Below are positions 10,618 to 20,591 of a DNA stretch of 64,000 bases, one piece after another. The notes under the pieces were generated by a model that was not told the origin of the DNA, made no database searches, and saw only the letters and a program-made list of their open reading frames with translations. The position numbers and the translations under genes are program-made. The stretch's first letter is position 1; every line of letters starts with the position of its first letter. Source of the stretch: Pycnococcus provasolii (Eukaryota; Chlorophyta; Pseudoscourfieldiophyceae; Pseudoscourfieldiales); NCBI GenBank assembly GCA_049487715.1, contig CP150567.1, positions 614,413 to 678,412 of the forward strand. Direction: 5' to 3'.

Positions 10618-10793
10618 GTCCGTCATGGCGGTCATCGAGGAAGTCTCACAGCTCCTCCCACTCTCCCCTTGATGGCGGCCCTTCCCCTTCCCCTTCCCCT
10701 TCTCTTTCGGCGGCGGCGGCCCGGGTTCTTTCGAGTGGATCGTTCGTCACCACCACCGTCCTTGAGGATGCTGTCGCGGCCTCTCCTGCCCCT

Positions 10794-11801
10794 TTGGTGG
10801 GTCCACCACCGGCAGAACTCCCGTCAGGACGAGGGGGGCACGCGGCTTGCACGGCGCCCTTGCCCGCAGACGCGCGGGAGGGGGAGGACGTGTGCTGCGT
10901 CGTCTTCGGAGGGGCGAACCGCGAACCGACCGTATTCGACGACGTGTGGAGGTTAGTCGGAAACTCGTCCACGGGCGCTTTCAGGTGGAAGCGAGTCGTG
11001 GCGCCACCCTTAACCAACGACGAAGGTGTGCAACACGCGCCGAGTGCTCGAAGTGGCGCATCGGCGAGCCTCGTTGGAAAGCACGTGTACGTCTTCGGAG
11101 GGCAAGATCCCGCGTCGGGCATGGTGTTCAACGACGTTCACGCGCTCGACACGGAGACGGGAGGCTGGCAGAGGATCGAGCCGGCAAGTCAAAGCCCGCC
11201 ACCTATGCACTCCCACGCGTGCGGCGTCCTGCGAGGACGCTGCTTGCTCGTCTTCGGCGGAGCAAGCCCGAACGGCGTACACGCGGACGTGTACGTGTTC
11301 GACACGGAGACGCGCACGTGGACGAACGCCAAGGTGAGTGCCGACGACGGTGTGAGGGTGCCTGCGCCGCGCGAGATGCATTCGGGCATCATGGCAGACG
11401 ACTGCACGATGGTGGTGTACGGAGGGCGCGGAGCAGACGGTGCGGTGCTCGACGACGCGGCGGTGCTCGACGCGAGCGACGGCGCAAAGTTCATGTGGCG
11501 ACGCCGGAGGCGAACAGGCCACGCCAGATGCGCGCACGCCTCCGCCGCGGCATTCGGCGGGAGTGCCGCTCTCGTTCACGGCGGATTCACGGGCAGTGCA
11601 GTTGCTGCGAACCCAGAGTTGCTAGACGTCGCGTCTCTGTCCCTTCGCACGGCGGCGCCCGCGCACGAGCGCGCCGACATTCCTCGCTTTGCGCACGCCG
11701 CTGCCGCCGCCGACCTGTCCTCCTCCTCCGCCGTCGTCTTGTTCGGCGGCGTGACTCCCGAGGAGGATCTCGCGGACGTGCTGTTGTGGACTGCGAGCTA
11801 A
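10794..11801 (+). CDS. Kelch-repeat beta-propeller protein
   Basis: The protein carries repeated kelch blades: CCVVFGGANREP, HVYVFGGQDPASG, CLLVFGGASPNG, TMVVYGGRGADG, ALVHGGFTG and VVLFGGVTPEE. Each has the hydrophobic-GG core followed by an aspartate/tryptophan segment (NDVHALDTETGGWQRI, ADVYVFDTETRTWTNA). Kelch propellers are protein-interaction scaffolds, so no catalytic role can be assigned. The 5' end is unresolved. The frame is open upstream to a TAG near 10613 (Ser/Pro then SLSAAAARVLSS), but it holds no ATG, and the codon at 10794 is TTG. The nearest ATGs (10625, 10673) are in other frames, so a small 5' intron or a homopolymer length error in the CCTT-rich tract is likely. TGTAA sits at 11809. 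Confidence 0.75.
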   Translation: MVGPPPAELPSGRGGHAACTAPLPADAREGEDVCCVVFGGANREPTVFDDVWRLVGNSSTGAFRWKRVVAPPLTNDEGVQHAPSARSGASASLVGKHVYVFGGQDPASGMVFNDVHALDTETGGWQRIEPASQSPPPMHSHACGVLRGRCLLVFGGASPNGVHADVYVFDTETRTWTNAKVSADDGVRVPAPREMHSGIMADDCTMVVYGGRGADGAVLDDAAVLDASDGAKFMWRRRRRTGHARCAHASAAAFGGSAALVHGGFTGSAVAANPELLDVASLSLRTAAPAHERADIPRFAHAAAAADLSSSSAVVLFGGVTPEEDLADVLLWTAS

Positions 11802-11984
11802 GTACCTATGTAAGTGACTTATTACCAAAACCAAAACACACACAACTTGCTGGCCATGGCCGTGCTTATGCCATGGAGGCAACGAGCTGACAGACACGTC
11901 GGCCTCTGCGCACATGTGGCGACATACTGTATTAGTGTAATGTGTGGTGGGAGACCGACCCCTAAGGTTTTAACAAGGACGGAA

Positions 11985-12018
11985 TTCGGGGTTAGGGTTA
12001 GGGTTAGGGTTAGGGTTA
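11985..12018 (+). repeat. Interstitial TTAGGG tract
   Basis: TTCGGGGTTAGGG runs directly into four further GTTAGGG-type units, ending about 110 bp before the RAB3GAP1 ATG. The plus-strand sequence is G-rich, the orientation expected of a right telomere. Confidence 0.85.
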
Positions 12019-12128
12019 TGTTGTTCCCGCCCCTGCTGACGTGCTCCCTTCCCCCTCCCTCTCCCTCTCCCCCTCCTCCCCCTGCTCAAATCATTCTGCT
12101 CCATGCCCCGCTGTGCCGCTTCGTCGCC

Positions 12129-14717
12129 ATGTCCACGACGTCTAACTCCTCCGTGGCGGGCTTCGACGACTTCACCGCCGTCTCGCCGTTCGAGCGACTG
12201 TGCCTGCTTCTTGAGAGGTGCTTGCACGAAAACCAACTGGTTGGCGTTAGGGGAGATAGCGATGGAGGTGGTGGTGGGGGGGGCGTCTACTCGTCTTGCG
12301 TCTCGACGATTCAACTGCACGGCGTCCTGCCTCGTGCGTACGACCTCGCCGTATTCCCGCCACGCACCACGCACGATAGCGGGGCTGTGCCGCCGGCGCC
12401 GGCTCCGCTGCCAGCCACCGCGGTGCCGCCTGACCTCGAGACGCGCGCGACTCTTGAGGCGCTATTCGGCGTTCCACGGTCGTCGTATGCCGTTGTGGTG
12501 ACGGCTTCCACGAGGCAGGGTACCCTGCCTCGTGCCGAGGTGGCTATGCTTTCGTCCGTGCTCGTAAGCGCGTGCTCCGCCGCTGGAGTCACTTGGCCTT
12601 GCTTCGTCGACGTCGGAAACGGAGGGTTCGTTGGTGCCATGGCTCCGAACGGCGTTTCGAATCGGAGCTGGCGCTTCGAGGCGGTGGTAGGCGCGGCAAG
12701 CAAGCCACCTGTGCACACGTACACGCTCAGTCACCTGGCAGACGTGCTGTCATCGCGCATCAAGGCGAACGGCGAATTCGACTTCTCAGGTTGGACGAGG
12801 AGGAGGCATAGGTGGCAGGCGCCAGTGGGAATGCGCGCGTGCAGGCAAGTGCACGTAAGCGTCGACCTTATCGTCGCGTTCGACAACATTGACGTGCGTG
12901 CCGACGTGCCCTTCTCTCGCGATGCAAATCGCGCTGCGCTCACGGCTGCAGTGTCTACGCGCCCCGCTCCCGCGAGACGGCGAGCGGAAGTTTCAGCAGA
13001 TCGCACAGTGCAGATTGACGCACTTGCCGCTGTTGTGGCTGAGGCTTCCACCGCGATGCGTGGCGCGGTCAGTGACGTCTGGCCCGTTTCTATGTATGAC
13101 TCAGCAGACGCACGCATGGCTTCTGAGTCGGCAATGGAGGAGACATTCGCGCCGCGATCGGATGCCGAGGCGGCGGCATTTTCAGCCGCCAGGTCGGCGT
13201 GCCAGGCTTTGGGACACCGCCACGTCGCTCCAATAGGATCGCTTCTTGATCGCGCTGCGAGAGCTGCCGCGGTGGCTGCTCTAGGTCCGGCTGGATCTGC
13301 GGGCGTGGCGGCATTCTGGCGCAGCTTCTGTCACGCGCTTCGTTTCGAACATTGGGAAAAGCGCGTTCCAATGCCGCGCATGGAAGTCGACGACGAAGTA
13401 GCTGCGGAGGGTGGCGTCGACTTGCGGTGCTGCCTTCTCGCTCAGAAGCTGCAGATGCTGCAGCGGTGCATAGAGGAATGCGGAAGGGCGAAGGCAGCTG
13501 CAGAGAGTCACCAACTTTCCTCGCCGAATCGTGCATCCTCTAGCGTAAAAGCGAGTGCTGCTCGTGGCGTGAAGCACGCTCTGCCATTGCGTGCACTGCA
13601 TCCTCCGCATGCAAAGCTGAATGCCCCAGAGACCCTTCCAGCGCCGCCAGTGAGCGAGGACATGCTCACGGGTGTCACTTCGTCAGGTGTTGATGACGAC
13701 GACGACGGCCTCAGCAGCATGCGCGCAGCTGCAGCATCTGCCGCAGCATCGAAGATGCACCGCGTCGCGCTGCAGAGCGACATGTCTGCATTCAAGGCGG
13801 CCAACCCAGGATGCTGCCTCGAGGATTTCATCCGATTTCACTCCCCCCGTGACTGGATCGTTGACGAGAACGACGAGGAGAAAGATGACGAGGATAGCAA
13901 GCCACGTGGGCATCTATCTCAGCGCATGGCAAGTCCTGGCAGCGAATGGCGTCGCTTGTGGCAAGATGCGCCATGCACCCCCGCGGAGGAGCAGGCGCCA
14001 CTTTTCCTGCCCGTGACGCAGGCGGAGAAGGCTTTGCACTACCTCGAGACGGCAGATGCGGACGAGCTTCTCGCTCAGCTGCTCGCGTGCGCGGTGAACG
14101 CTAATGTTTCTGGAATCGTGGTTGCGAGTGCCGCCGAGCGACAACAAAGGGGAGTTTCCGCGTCCGTGCAAGCTCTTGCAGAGGGCGCGTCGGTATTTCT
14201 CCGACGTGGCGTGGAGGTGTGCGCAAGCGAGCGAGGTCTTGCGGCGGCTGGCATATCGGCCGAGCTCTGGCTCCCGTCATTTGGGGAGGAGAGCAGCGAC
14301 GACGACTCTGAATTGCGCGCTTCATTCCGTCGATGCGAGGAGGCGGCTGGATTGTCCAGTACTCTGCTGGCGCTCCTGCCGGTGAGCTCTGACGTCGTGA
14401 AGATGGCGGATGCGATGTGTGACGAGCTGGTCGTCAGACTGGACGAAGCGCGGCGCTTGGGTGACGCCTTGGACGATAGCGCCGAGGGCAGCGAATGTTT
14501 CTTGGAGCCTTCGGCACTCGCGTCGTTGCCGGGTGAGGCTGTTGAGCAGGAGCACGTCGTCGCGGTGGTGTCAGGCGGTGGCAGCGAGTTCTGGGACGCC
14601 TCTTCCCAGTGGGACGAGGGTGTCGAGCTCGCGGCGCCGTGCAATGGGGCGACGCGCGCTCGCGCGTACGTTAAGATGTGCGCCGGTCGGCAAATTTTAG
14701 CCTTTTGCGACAGTTGA
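12129..14717 (+). CDS. RAB3GAP1: Rab3 GTPase-activating protein catalytic subunit
   Basis: An 862-residue protein if it starts at the ATG at 12129 (MSTTSNSSV); the frame is open further upstream only through the telomere-like tract. Diagnostic family blocks are in the second half: MSAFKAANPGCCLEDFIRFH followed by SPRDWI (about residues 549-576), then SQRMASPGSEWRRLWQD, and PLFLPVTQAEKALHYLE (about 620-645). The first half has the weaker DFTAVSPFERLCLLLE opening, a Gly run and scattered family-like helices. RAB3GAP1 with RAB3GAP2 acts on Rab3 as a GAP and on Rab18 as a GEF at ER and lipid-droplet membranes, and influences autophagy. Human RAB3GAP1 is about 980 residues. I could not place the catalytic arginine with certainty. 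TGTAA overlaps the 3' end (14720). Confidence 0.88.
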   Translation: MSTTSNSSVAGFDDFTAVSPFERLCLLLERCLHENQLVGVRGDSDGGGGGGGVYSSCVSTIQLHGVLPRAYDLAVFPPRTTHDSGAVPPAPAPLPATAVPPDLETRATLEALFGVPRSSYAVVVTASTRQGTLPRAEVAMLSSVLVSACSAAGVTWPCFVDVGNGGFVGAMAPNGVSNRSWRFEAVVGAASKPPVHTYTLSHLADVLSSRIKANGEFDFSGWTRRRHRWQAPVGMRACRQVHVSVDLIVAFDNIDVRADVPFSRDANRAALTAAVSTRPAPARRRAEVSADRTVQIDALAAVVAEASTAMRGAVSDVWPVSMYDSADARMASESAMEETFAPRSDAEAAAFSAARSACQALGHRHVAPIGSLLDRAARAAAVAALGPAGSAGVAAFWRSFCHALRFEHWEKRVPMPRMEVDDEVAAEGGVDLRCCLLAQKLQMLQRCIEECGRAKAAAESHQLSSPNRASSSVKASAARGVKHALPLRALHPPHAKLNAPETLPAPPVSEDMLTGVTSSGVDDDDDGLSSMRAAAASAAASKMHRVALQSDMSAFKAANPGCCLEDFIRFHSPRDWIVDENDEEKDDEDSKPRGHLSQRMASPGSEWRRLWQDAPCTPAEEQAPLFLPVTQAEKALHYLETADADELLAQLLACAVNANVSGIVVASAAERQQRGVSASVQALAEGASVFLRRGVEVCASERGLAAAGISAELWLPSFGEESSDDDSELRASFRRCEEAAGLSSTLLALLPVSSDVVKMADAMCDELVVRLDEARRLGDALDDSAEGSECFLEPSALASLPGEAVEQEHVVAVVSGGGSEFWDASSQWDEGVELAAPCNGATRARAYVKMCAGRQILAFCDS

Positions 14718-14746
14718 CTTGTAACATATGTGTTTCATGAGATCCC

Positions 14747-15016
14747 TCATTCAGTAATGATGGTCTTTATAGCTTTGCCACGATAGTGGAATGTGCCAAA
14801 CGTATTGTGCATCGTGCGCTGACACCACGAAGTGTCGATTGCCATGCGAATCAGCAATCCATTAATTTTATTCTCGTCGGTGTGCCGCTGTGCCGCGATT
14901 ACCGTCTCCAGCGCGTTTGGCCACTTGGCCGCGGACATTTTGCGCTGCACGTCAAGGCAATGGAATCGCCCATTCAAGTATTCAACATGGAATGATGCGT
15001 TCGCGTCGTGCCCCGG
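14747..15016 (-). CDS. Unrecognised small open frame
   Basis: The minus-strand frame runs from a TAG at 15017-15019 to a stop at 14747 with protein-like composition (HVEYLNGRFHCLDVQRKMSA, then AKWPNALETVIAAQRHTDEN). It has Met only internally. It could be the last exon or a decayed fragment of a gene. It lies in the convergent gap between RAB3GAP1 and the SDR39U1-like gene. No family recognised. Confidence 0.25.
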   Translation of the reverse strand, partial: PGHDANASFHVEYLNGRFHCLDVQRKMSAAKWPNALETVIAAQRHTDENKINGLLIRMAIDTSWCQRTMHNTFGTFHYRGKAIKTIITE

Positions 15017-15388
15017 CTAACCCTAACGCCACCTTGCACCGCGTCAAGTACGAAAACGCGCGCTGCTGAAAGGCGCCGCTAAAAGGGTGTTGAGTGGTGT
15101 GAACAACGGATGACCACTCCATGAAGTATAAACTCCATTACTTTACTGAATGGGCGATCATAGATTATTTTACTGTAGCGAAGGCGTCGGCGTGTCCCTC
15201 GGCGTGTCTCCCGGCGTCACGACTTCGAGTGGCGGCATGTAGTCGTCGTCGTCGTCGCCGTCGTTCACGCCCGTGGACGCGCGAGCAGCACGTTTGATGT
15301 GTAGGCAAGCTGTGGGAAGTCAGAGTTGATTTTAATCGAAATCAAAAAAATCATCCACAAGATTTGCAATGTTACACAATTTCTTGCT

Positions 15389-16486
15389 TTATATGAACGA
15401 CGAGCTCACCTCCTTCACAAGTTCGACTTCGAGACACTGCTGCACGCTCGTCGTTCTGAACTGGAATCCTAGTTCCTGCGCACGAGACGGCACGACGCGC
15501 TGTCCGTCGAGCACGACGCTTGCGCCTTCGCCGAGCACGGCGTTGAGTGCAAAGCCGGGCACGGGGAGCCAGTTCGGCCGTCCAAGCGTCTGCCCTAACC
15601 TCGAGCAGAACTCCGACATCCTCACGGGCGACGGCGCGACTCCGTTCACGACCCCTTCGTATCTGCTGTCGTCAATCGCCGTGATGAGCATGTTGACGAG
15701 GTCGTCGCGGTGGATCCAGCTGAACCACTGCGACCCTTCGCCCGGCGGTCCGCCGGCGAACATCTGGAAGAGAGGCACCATTTTCGCGAGCGCGCCTCCT
15801 TCGTTGGAGAGCACGATTCCGATGCGCACAATAACCCGTCGTTCCACCTCCGCGGCGGACGCCGCCACCTCCCAGTCTCTGCACACTTCAGCGAGGTAGT
15901 CCGTTCCTCCTGGGCTCTGTTCGTCGAACGTCGCTGACATGGACGTTCCGTAGTACCCGAGTGCGGACGCCGACACGAGTACTTTCGGCCGATCTTCTTC
16001 TGGCAGTTCGTTGATCGTGGTTGCGACGAGCTCTGTGATTCTGATCCTGGACGATTTGATTTCCCGTTTGATTTCGTCGGTCCACCGCGTGGAGATGGGT
16101 TCCCCCGCGAGGTTGACGATGGCGTACGCTCCTCTCACGGCATCCGCGAAGTCTTGCGTTTCGACGAACGCGAGCGCGCCCGCGTCTTTGCCTCTTGCGG
16201 GTTTGACGGATCCTCTCGCCTTGAATCTGTCCCTCGTGAGTATGACGACGTTGTCGCCTCTCGACGTGAGAGTAGAGGCCAGTGCGGATCCGACGAGACC
16301 CGTTCCTCCCGTGATGACGACCTTCTTTGCCCCATTAGCATTAGAAGCGACCACCACCTTAGAGCGGACAGAACGAGATGATGAGAGCGAACAGAAGATG
16401 AAGAGCCGAGGACGAGGACGGGAGCACTGCTTCTTATAAGGAGTATTCAAAGAGAGTGCGTTGATATTGATCTTCATGGCGGCCAT
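15389..16486 (-). CDS. SDR39U1/GC1-like NAD(P)-binding epimerase family protein, plastid-targeted
   Basis: A 365-residue protein. Residues 1-50 are rich in Ser, Arg and Ala and look like a plastid transit peptide. A Rossmann motif follows (KKVVITGGTGLVGSALA). Conserved TIGR01777-type blocks are AIVNLAGEPI, RWTDEIKREIKSSRI, VSASALGYYGT, VIVRIGIVLSNEGGALAKM, FSWIHRDDLV and GVVNGVAPSPVRMSEFC, ending with a C-terminal RAQELGFQFR block. The Arabidopsis member (GC1/AtSulA) sits at the plastid inner envelope and affects plastid division; the human homologue is SDR39U1, whose substrate is unknown. Near the stop the sequence reads GAG|GTGAGC, a strong splice-donor look, with an acceptor-like TTCCCACAG about 100 bp further on, so the last residues may be encoded by a second exon. 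TGTAA is at 15372-15376 on the minus strand. Confidence 0.85.
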   Translation of the reverse strand: MAAMKININALSLNTPYKKQCSRPRPRLFIFCSLSSSRSVRSKVVVASNANGAKKVVITGGTGLVGSALASTLTSRGDNVVILTRDRFKARGSVKPARGKDAGALAFVETQDFADAVRGAYAIVNLAGEPISTRWTDEIKREIKSSRIRITELVATTINELPEEDRPKVLVSASALGYYGTSMSATFDEQSPGGTDYLAEVCRDWEVAASAAEVERRVIVRIGIVLSNEGGALAKMVPLFQMFAGGPPGEGSQWFSWIHRDDLVNMLITAIDDSRYEGVVNGVAPSPVRMSEFCSRLGQTLGRPNWLPVPGFALNAVLGEGASVVLDGQRVVPSRAQELGFQFRTTSVQQCLEVELVKEVSSSFI

Positions 16487-16646
16487 GATTCTGAGGATGG
16501 TGACCGAACGACTGGCCGGCGGAGTTTAGTTGGGAGGGACGGTGTGTGGATAAGTTCCCAAGAGCCCAGGGAGGTGGGGAAAAGAAGAAGGAGCCTGGGT
16601 CCGAAGAAGGGACCTGAAGAAAGGGGGAGATACTTATGAGGGGTAA

Positions 16647-16740
16647 CCTAACCCTAACCCTAACCCGATTAGGGTTAGGAGGGTTAGGAGGTAGGGGTTA
16701 GGAGGTAGGGGTTAGGAGGTAGGGGTTAGGGGTTAGGGAA
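16647..16740. repeat. Interstitial telomere-like repeats in divergent promoter
   Basis: CCTAACCCTAACCCTAACCC meets GATTAGGGTTAGGAGGGTTAGG head to head, followed by degenerate GGTAGGGGTTAGGA units. It lies between the divergent SDR39U1-like and UFC1 genes. The head-to-head arrangement (CCCTAA then TTAGGG) is the inverse of a simple right-telomere tract. Confidence 0.8.
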
Positions 16741-16957
16741 CCCATTGTTGGTTTGGAATATTCGGTCTGATTGTGATTTCGTCCTGTGAAAGTCTCTTTT
16801 TTTCACCTCTCTTCTTTGGGACCCCTTCCCTTCCCTTCCCTTGGTTCTCTGCTCCTCCTTTTTCGCCTTCACCTTCTCGAATCTTGGCATTCTTGTCGCT
16901 TTGATTTGGATTCTCATTATTCTTGTCTTCATTCTTCCGATCCCGTTTTAGTGATAA

Positions 16958-17455
16958 ATGTCTGAGTTCGATCACCTGAAGTCTCATTTGCGATCCATCC
17001 CGCTCATGCGCGTCGACGCATCGCCGCGTGACGCCGAGAAGTGGAAAGAGCGACTCAAGGAGGAACTCATGGCGCTCATAGCTTTCGTCAAAATGAACAA
17101 GGAAAACGACAACGACTGGTTCACGCTCGCGCCGGAAAACGCAGAAGGAACCAAGTGGAAGGGAAAGGTGTGGTACGTGCACAACCTCATCAGGTACGAG
17201 TTTGACCTGCAGTTCGAAATACCCGCGACGTACCCAACAACAGCGCCGGAACTCGAACTGCCGGAGCTGGATGGGAAAACGCACAAAATGTACAGGGGAG
17301 GCAAAATATGCCTCACCGTGCACTTCAAGCCGCTATGGGCGAAAAACGCACCGCACTTCGGCATCGCACACGCGCTGTGCCTAGGAATGGGGCCGTGGCT
17401 CGCGGCGGAAGTGCCCGTGCTTGTGGATGAGGGGAAGGTGCAACCAAAAAGCTAG
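16958..17455 (+). CDS. UFC1: UFM1-conjugating enzyme E2
   Basis: 165 residues, the usual UFC1 length (human about 167). The catalytic segment [20 protein letters not shown] places the active cysteine at residue 118, and the diagnostic C-terminal block [19 protein letters not shown] is intact. The N-terminal basic helix ([20 protein letters not shown]) and the NDNDWFTL and [20 protein letters not shown] segments also match the family. UFC1 takes UFM1 from UBA5 and passes it to the UFL1 complex, which modifies ribosomal and ER proteins. The start is the first ATG in a well-conserved frame. The gene is divergent from the SDR39U1-like gene and convergent with the MazG-like gene. Confidence 0.95.
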   Translation: MSEFDHLKSHLRSIPLMRVDASPRDAEKWKERLKEELMALIAFVKMNKENDNDWFTLAPENAEGTKWKGKVWYVHNLIRYEFDLQFEIPATYPTTAPELELPELDGKTHKMYRGGKICLTVHFKPLWAKNAPHFGIAHALCLGMGPWLAAEVPVLVDEGKVQPKS

Positions 17456-17548
17456 ACTTTTTTCTCATTTCAGCTGATAACACAACGGAATGTATGGTTA
17501 GTTTACTCTTGTCATGCTGCGGTGCGCCTCAGGTTGGTGGCATTGCAT

Positions 17549-18118
17549 CTAGCAAGGTCCACCGTGACGGTTGACAATCGACCGAATGTCCGCGCGGCTG
17601 TATCGCACGGACTTGAGAGTCTTCATGTCGCTACGCCGGTAGATGTTGAAGGTTCCATCAGGCTGCCTCTCGTAGTAAGCCTCTGTGCCATCCTTGTTTC
17701 TGTAGTGCTCCACCGTCGCCTGCGCCTCCTGCTCGGTTTTGGCGGCTTTGGACATGTTGCTCCGGTGCACCTCGTCGACGAGCTCTTTGTAACACGCGCC
17801 CATGCCAAACTCAAGCGCCGTTCCAGACAAAACGTACTGAATATCCGCCAAGGCATCTGCCACCTCCACCAGGTCGTTGCTCGCAATAGCTTCTTTCAGC
17901 TCGTTCAGCTCTTCTTGGAGGAGGTTGACACGCAACGCCGAGCGTGCCGGTGCTGGCATCGCCGGCGACGCCAACACGTCGACGTTGAACTGCGAGTGGA
18001 AATCAAAGGTCTGCTTGAGCGAGTCGGGCATGGGCAGCGCCGGCACGCCAGGGGCATCTTGCACGGGCGCTGACTTGTCGCTGAGCGGACTGCCGGAGCC
18101 TTCGGCGCCACGGCCCAT
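17549..18118 (-). CDS. MazG-like / all-alpha NTP pyrophosphohydrolase
   Basis: 189 residues from the ATG at 18118 (MGRGAEGSG); an upstream in-frame ATG at 18259 gives a less natural leader. The core has the four-helix-bundle metal motifs LLQEELNELKEAI and LVEVADALADIQYVLSG (EExxE and ExxD type ligands), followed by EFGMGACYKELVDEVHRSNM, as in HisE/MazG/PRA-PH-like enzymes that hydrolyse nucleoside triphosphates. A C-terminal tail (EAYYERQPDGTFNIYRRSDM) follows. The exact substrate cannot be told; phosphoribosyl-ATP pyrophosphatase is less likely because the flanks differ from HisE. The gene is downstream of, and on the same strand as, V-ATPase subunit B. Confidence 0.75.
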   Translation of the reverse strand: MGRGAEGSGSPLSDKSAPVQDAPGVPALPMPDSLKQTFDFHSQFNVDVLASPAMPAPARSALRVNLLQEELNELKEAIASNDLVEVADALADIQYVLSGTALEFGMGACYKELVDEVHRSNMSKAAKTEQEAQATVEHYRNKDGTEAYYERQPDGTFNIYRRSDMKTLKSVRYSRADIRSIVNRHGGPC

Positions 18119-18301
18119 GGCACTGGTGGTCAAATACTGTATGATGGGAGGGGGGGAGGATGGTTTGAACGGGACCGGGGCGCCGAAAACGAGCGGCAAA
18201 ACATGGAAACCCCACCCCAAGTCAAAACCCGAAAAATCAAGAGTTTGGGGGTTTGTCACAACGAAACTTGTTACTACCTGAAGCTTAAAGGTACTGTATG
18301 G

Positions 18302-19753
18302 CTATGACGCGCGCGGGTAAAACACGTCGAGCGTCTTGGCGGGAATGCGACGCAGCATGTCTCTCGGGAAGATGCGGAGCAGCTGCCACGCGATGTCCAA
18401 GCTCTGGTAGATGGTGCGCTTCTCGTACGCGCCCTGCGTCACAAACGTGCTCTCAAACTTATCCAGAAACTCCAAGTACAGCAAATCTTCCTGGCTCAGA
18501 GCCTCCTCGCCAACCACAGCCTTCATCGACAGCACGTCCTTCGCAATTGCATAGCACGCATAGAGCTGGTTTGACACCTCGCCGTGGTCCCTCCGCGTCA
18601 TACCCTCGCCCACGGCGCTCTTCATCAACCTCGACAGGCTTGGAAGCACGTTGATCGGTGGGTACACCTGCCGGTTGTTCAGCGCGCGCTCGACGTAGAT
18701 CTGGCCCTCGGTGATGTATCCAGTCAGGTCAGGGATGGGGTGCGTGATGTCGTCGTTCGGCATCGTCAAAATGGGAAGCTGCGTGATGGACCCCTTGCAC
18801 CCCTTGATGCGACCGGCACGCTCGTAAATCGTCGCAAGGTCCGTGTACATGTACCCGGGATATCCGCGCCGACCTGGAACCTCCTCGCGTGCCGCACTCA
18901 CCTCGCGAAGCGCGTCCGCGTAACTACTCATGTCCGTCAATATCACGAGCACGTGTTTCCCCCTCTCGTACGCGAGGTACTCGGCAACCGTCAGTGCGAT
19001 GCGCGGCGTGACGATGCGCTCGATGGTCGGGTCGTTCGCTAAGTTGAGGAAAAGCACGGTGTGTCCCATGGCACCGTTCTCCTCAAAGTCGCGCTGAAAG
19101 AAAGATGCGGTCTCCATGTTCACTCCCATGGCGGCAAACACAAGGCAGAACTCGTCGCCTTCGTCGCCGTCGCCGTCTTCTTCACCCTCCGGTCGCACGA
19201 GACCCGCTTGCCTGCAAATCTGCGCGGCGATGGCGTTGTGCGGCAAACCTGCGGCGGAGAAGAGCGGGATTTTCTGGCCACGTGCGATGCTGTTCATGAC
19301 GTCAATTGTCGAGATTCCCGTGCATATCATCTCCTCGGGGTACGTGCGCTCCGCGGGGTTGATGGGCGACCCGTTGATGTCGCGGTACGCCTCGGGTAAG
19401 ATGGGTGGCCCGCCGTCGATGGGTTTCCCCGAGCCGTTAAAGACGCGCCCGAGCATGTCCTCCGCGACTGGCGTGTGCATGGTCTGCCCTGTGAATGTGA
19501 CCGTAGTGGACGTCGTGTCGACTCCCGACGTCCCCTCGAATACCTGCACGACCGCCCGTTCTCCGTCCGCCTCGAGCACCTGCCCTCTTCGCACGGATCC
19601 GTCACCGAGCTTGATGTTAACGATTTCGGCGTACATGGGTGCGCGCACGTTGTCGAGCACCACGAGAGGTCCGGCGACGGCGCACACGGTTCTGTACGCG
19701 ACGTGCGGCGAGCACGCGTACGCCGGAGCAGCCTCCGAGGAGGAGGACGCCAT
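18302..19753 (-). CDS. VATB: V-type proton ATPase subunit B
   Basis: 483 residues from the ATG at 19753 ([14 protein letters not shown]); the in-frame ATG at 19828 adds a Pro-rich leader. All B-subunit landmarks are present: [90 protein letters not shown], and [20 protein letters not shown]. The subunit sits in the V1 head, alternates with catalytic subunit A, and drives acidification of vacuoles and endomembranes. Length matches the family (about 480-510). The insert [14 protein letters not shown] is more acidic than in most homologues. Confidence 0.97.
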   Translation of the reverse strand: MASSSSEAAPAYACSPHVAYRTVCAVAGPLVVLDNVRAPMYAEIVNIKLGDGSVRRGQVLEADGERAVVQVFEGTSGVDTTSTTVTFTGQTMHTPVAEDMLGRVFNGSGKPIDGGPPILPEAYRDINGSPINPAERTYPEEMICTGISTIDVMNSIARGQKIPLFSAAGLPHNAIAAQICRQAGLVRPEGEEDGDGDEGDEFCLVFAAMGVNMETASFFQRDFEENGAMGHTVLFLNLANDPTIERIVTPRIALTVAEYLAYERGKHVLVILTDMSSYADALREVSAAREEVPGRRGYPGYMYTDLATIYERAGRIKGCKGSITQLPILTMPNDDITHPIPDLTGYITEGQIYVERALNNRQVYPPINVLPSLSRLMKSAVGEGMTRRDHGEVSNQLYACYAIAKDVLSMKAVVGEEALSQEDLLYLEFLDKFESTFVTQGAYEKRTIYQSLDIAWQLLRIFPRDMLRRIPAKTLDVFYPRAS

Positions 19754-20591
19754 TTGCCGAAATGATGGGATGGAAAGGGGGGGGACGAGGGAGGGGGCAG
19801 GAGGAGGGGGGGAGGGGAAACCGTTCACAGAGGGATCCCCAAAGAAACACCAAGCCTAGCTAGCCCTGGCTGCCTGGAAAGAATAAAGTCCACCTGGCAA
19901 CTTACTTTTGCTACCAACCTACAGTACGTGACACTTTTGTGGTGTGAACACACATGTCCCACGACGCCGCGCTCGCAGTCACAAATTCACGTGATGAGTC
20001 ACTGTCCAAGGTGCCTGATGTGTGAGACCCATTCGGGGTTACGCCTTCATGCCTCAACGGCTAGTTGGCATCCATCTCCTCTTCCGCATCTTCCACCGCC
20101 AAGCCCCTTCGCATGCACCGCCGTCACAACTGGCGTGCGCTCGTCGCCGTGTTGGTCGGCATCGCGCTTCCCGCACCCGGTTGGGTCTTAGTGTTTCCCT
20201 CATGAGTCGGCGAGTCGCGAACGCGTACCGTTTGCGGCTTTGGTGGAGGTGATGTACGATTGCAGCTGGTTCGTCAGCGCCGCCGCAAGCGGCACGGTGT
20301 ACGGCGTGCTCAATCTCGCCGTGCCACGTGTGTCGGACATGACCGTGTTGCAAGACAGCTGACGGGAATGTTGGGAAAGCGATAGCAAAAAAAAGCCCCC
20401 GTAAAATCTGTGACGTCATACTGGACACCATCTGCCAAATCCGCAATAACGTAGAATAATACCCTACTTCTTACCCTCCCCTCCGTCCTCTTCCTTCCTT
20501 TGGAATTATTGTTTTTGATTTATTTTTGTTTTGACCACCTTTTTCAACGCATTTTCTTACCGGCTGGTCCTCCCCCTTTTATTCCTCAGCC
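19754..20591. promoter_or_regulatory. Divergent promoter region, V-ATPase B and secreted protein
   Basis: The stretch contains one ATTCGGGGTT motif (20031) and no clear long gene. On the minus strand an ATG frame at 20340-20200 (46 residues, MSDTRGTARLSTPYTVPLAA) has protein-like composition and could be a small or first-exon coding sequence, but nothing identifies it. Confidence 0.35.
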
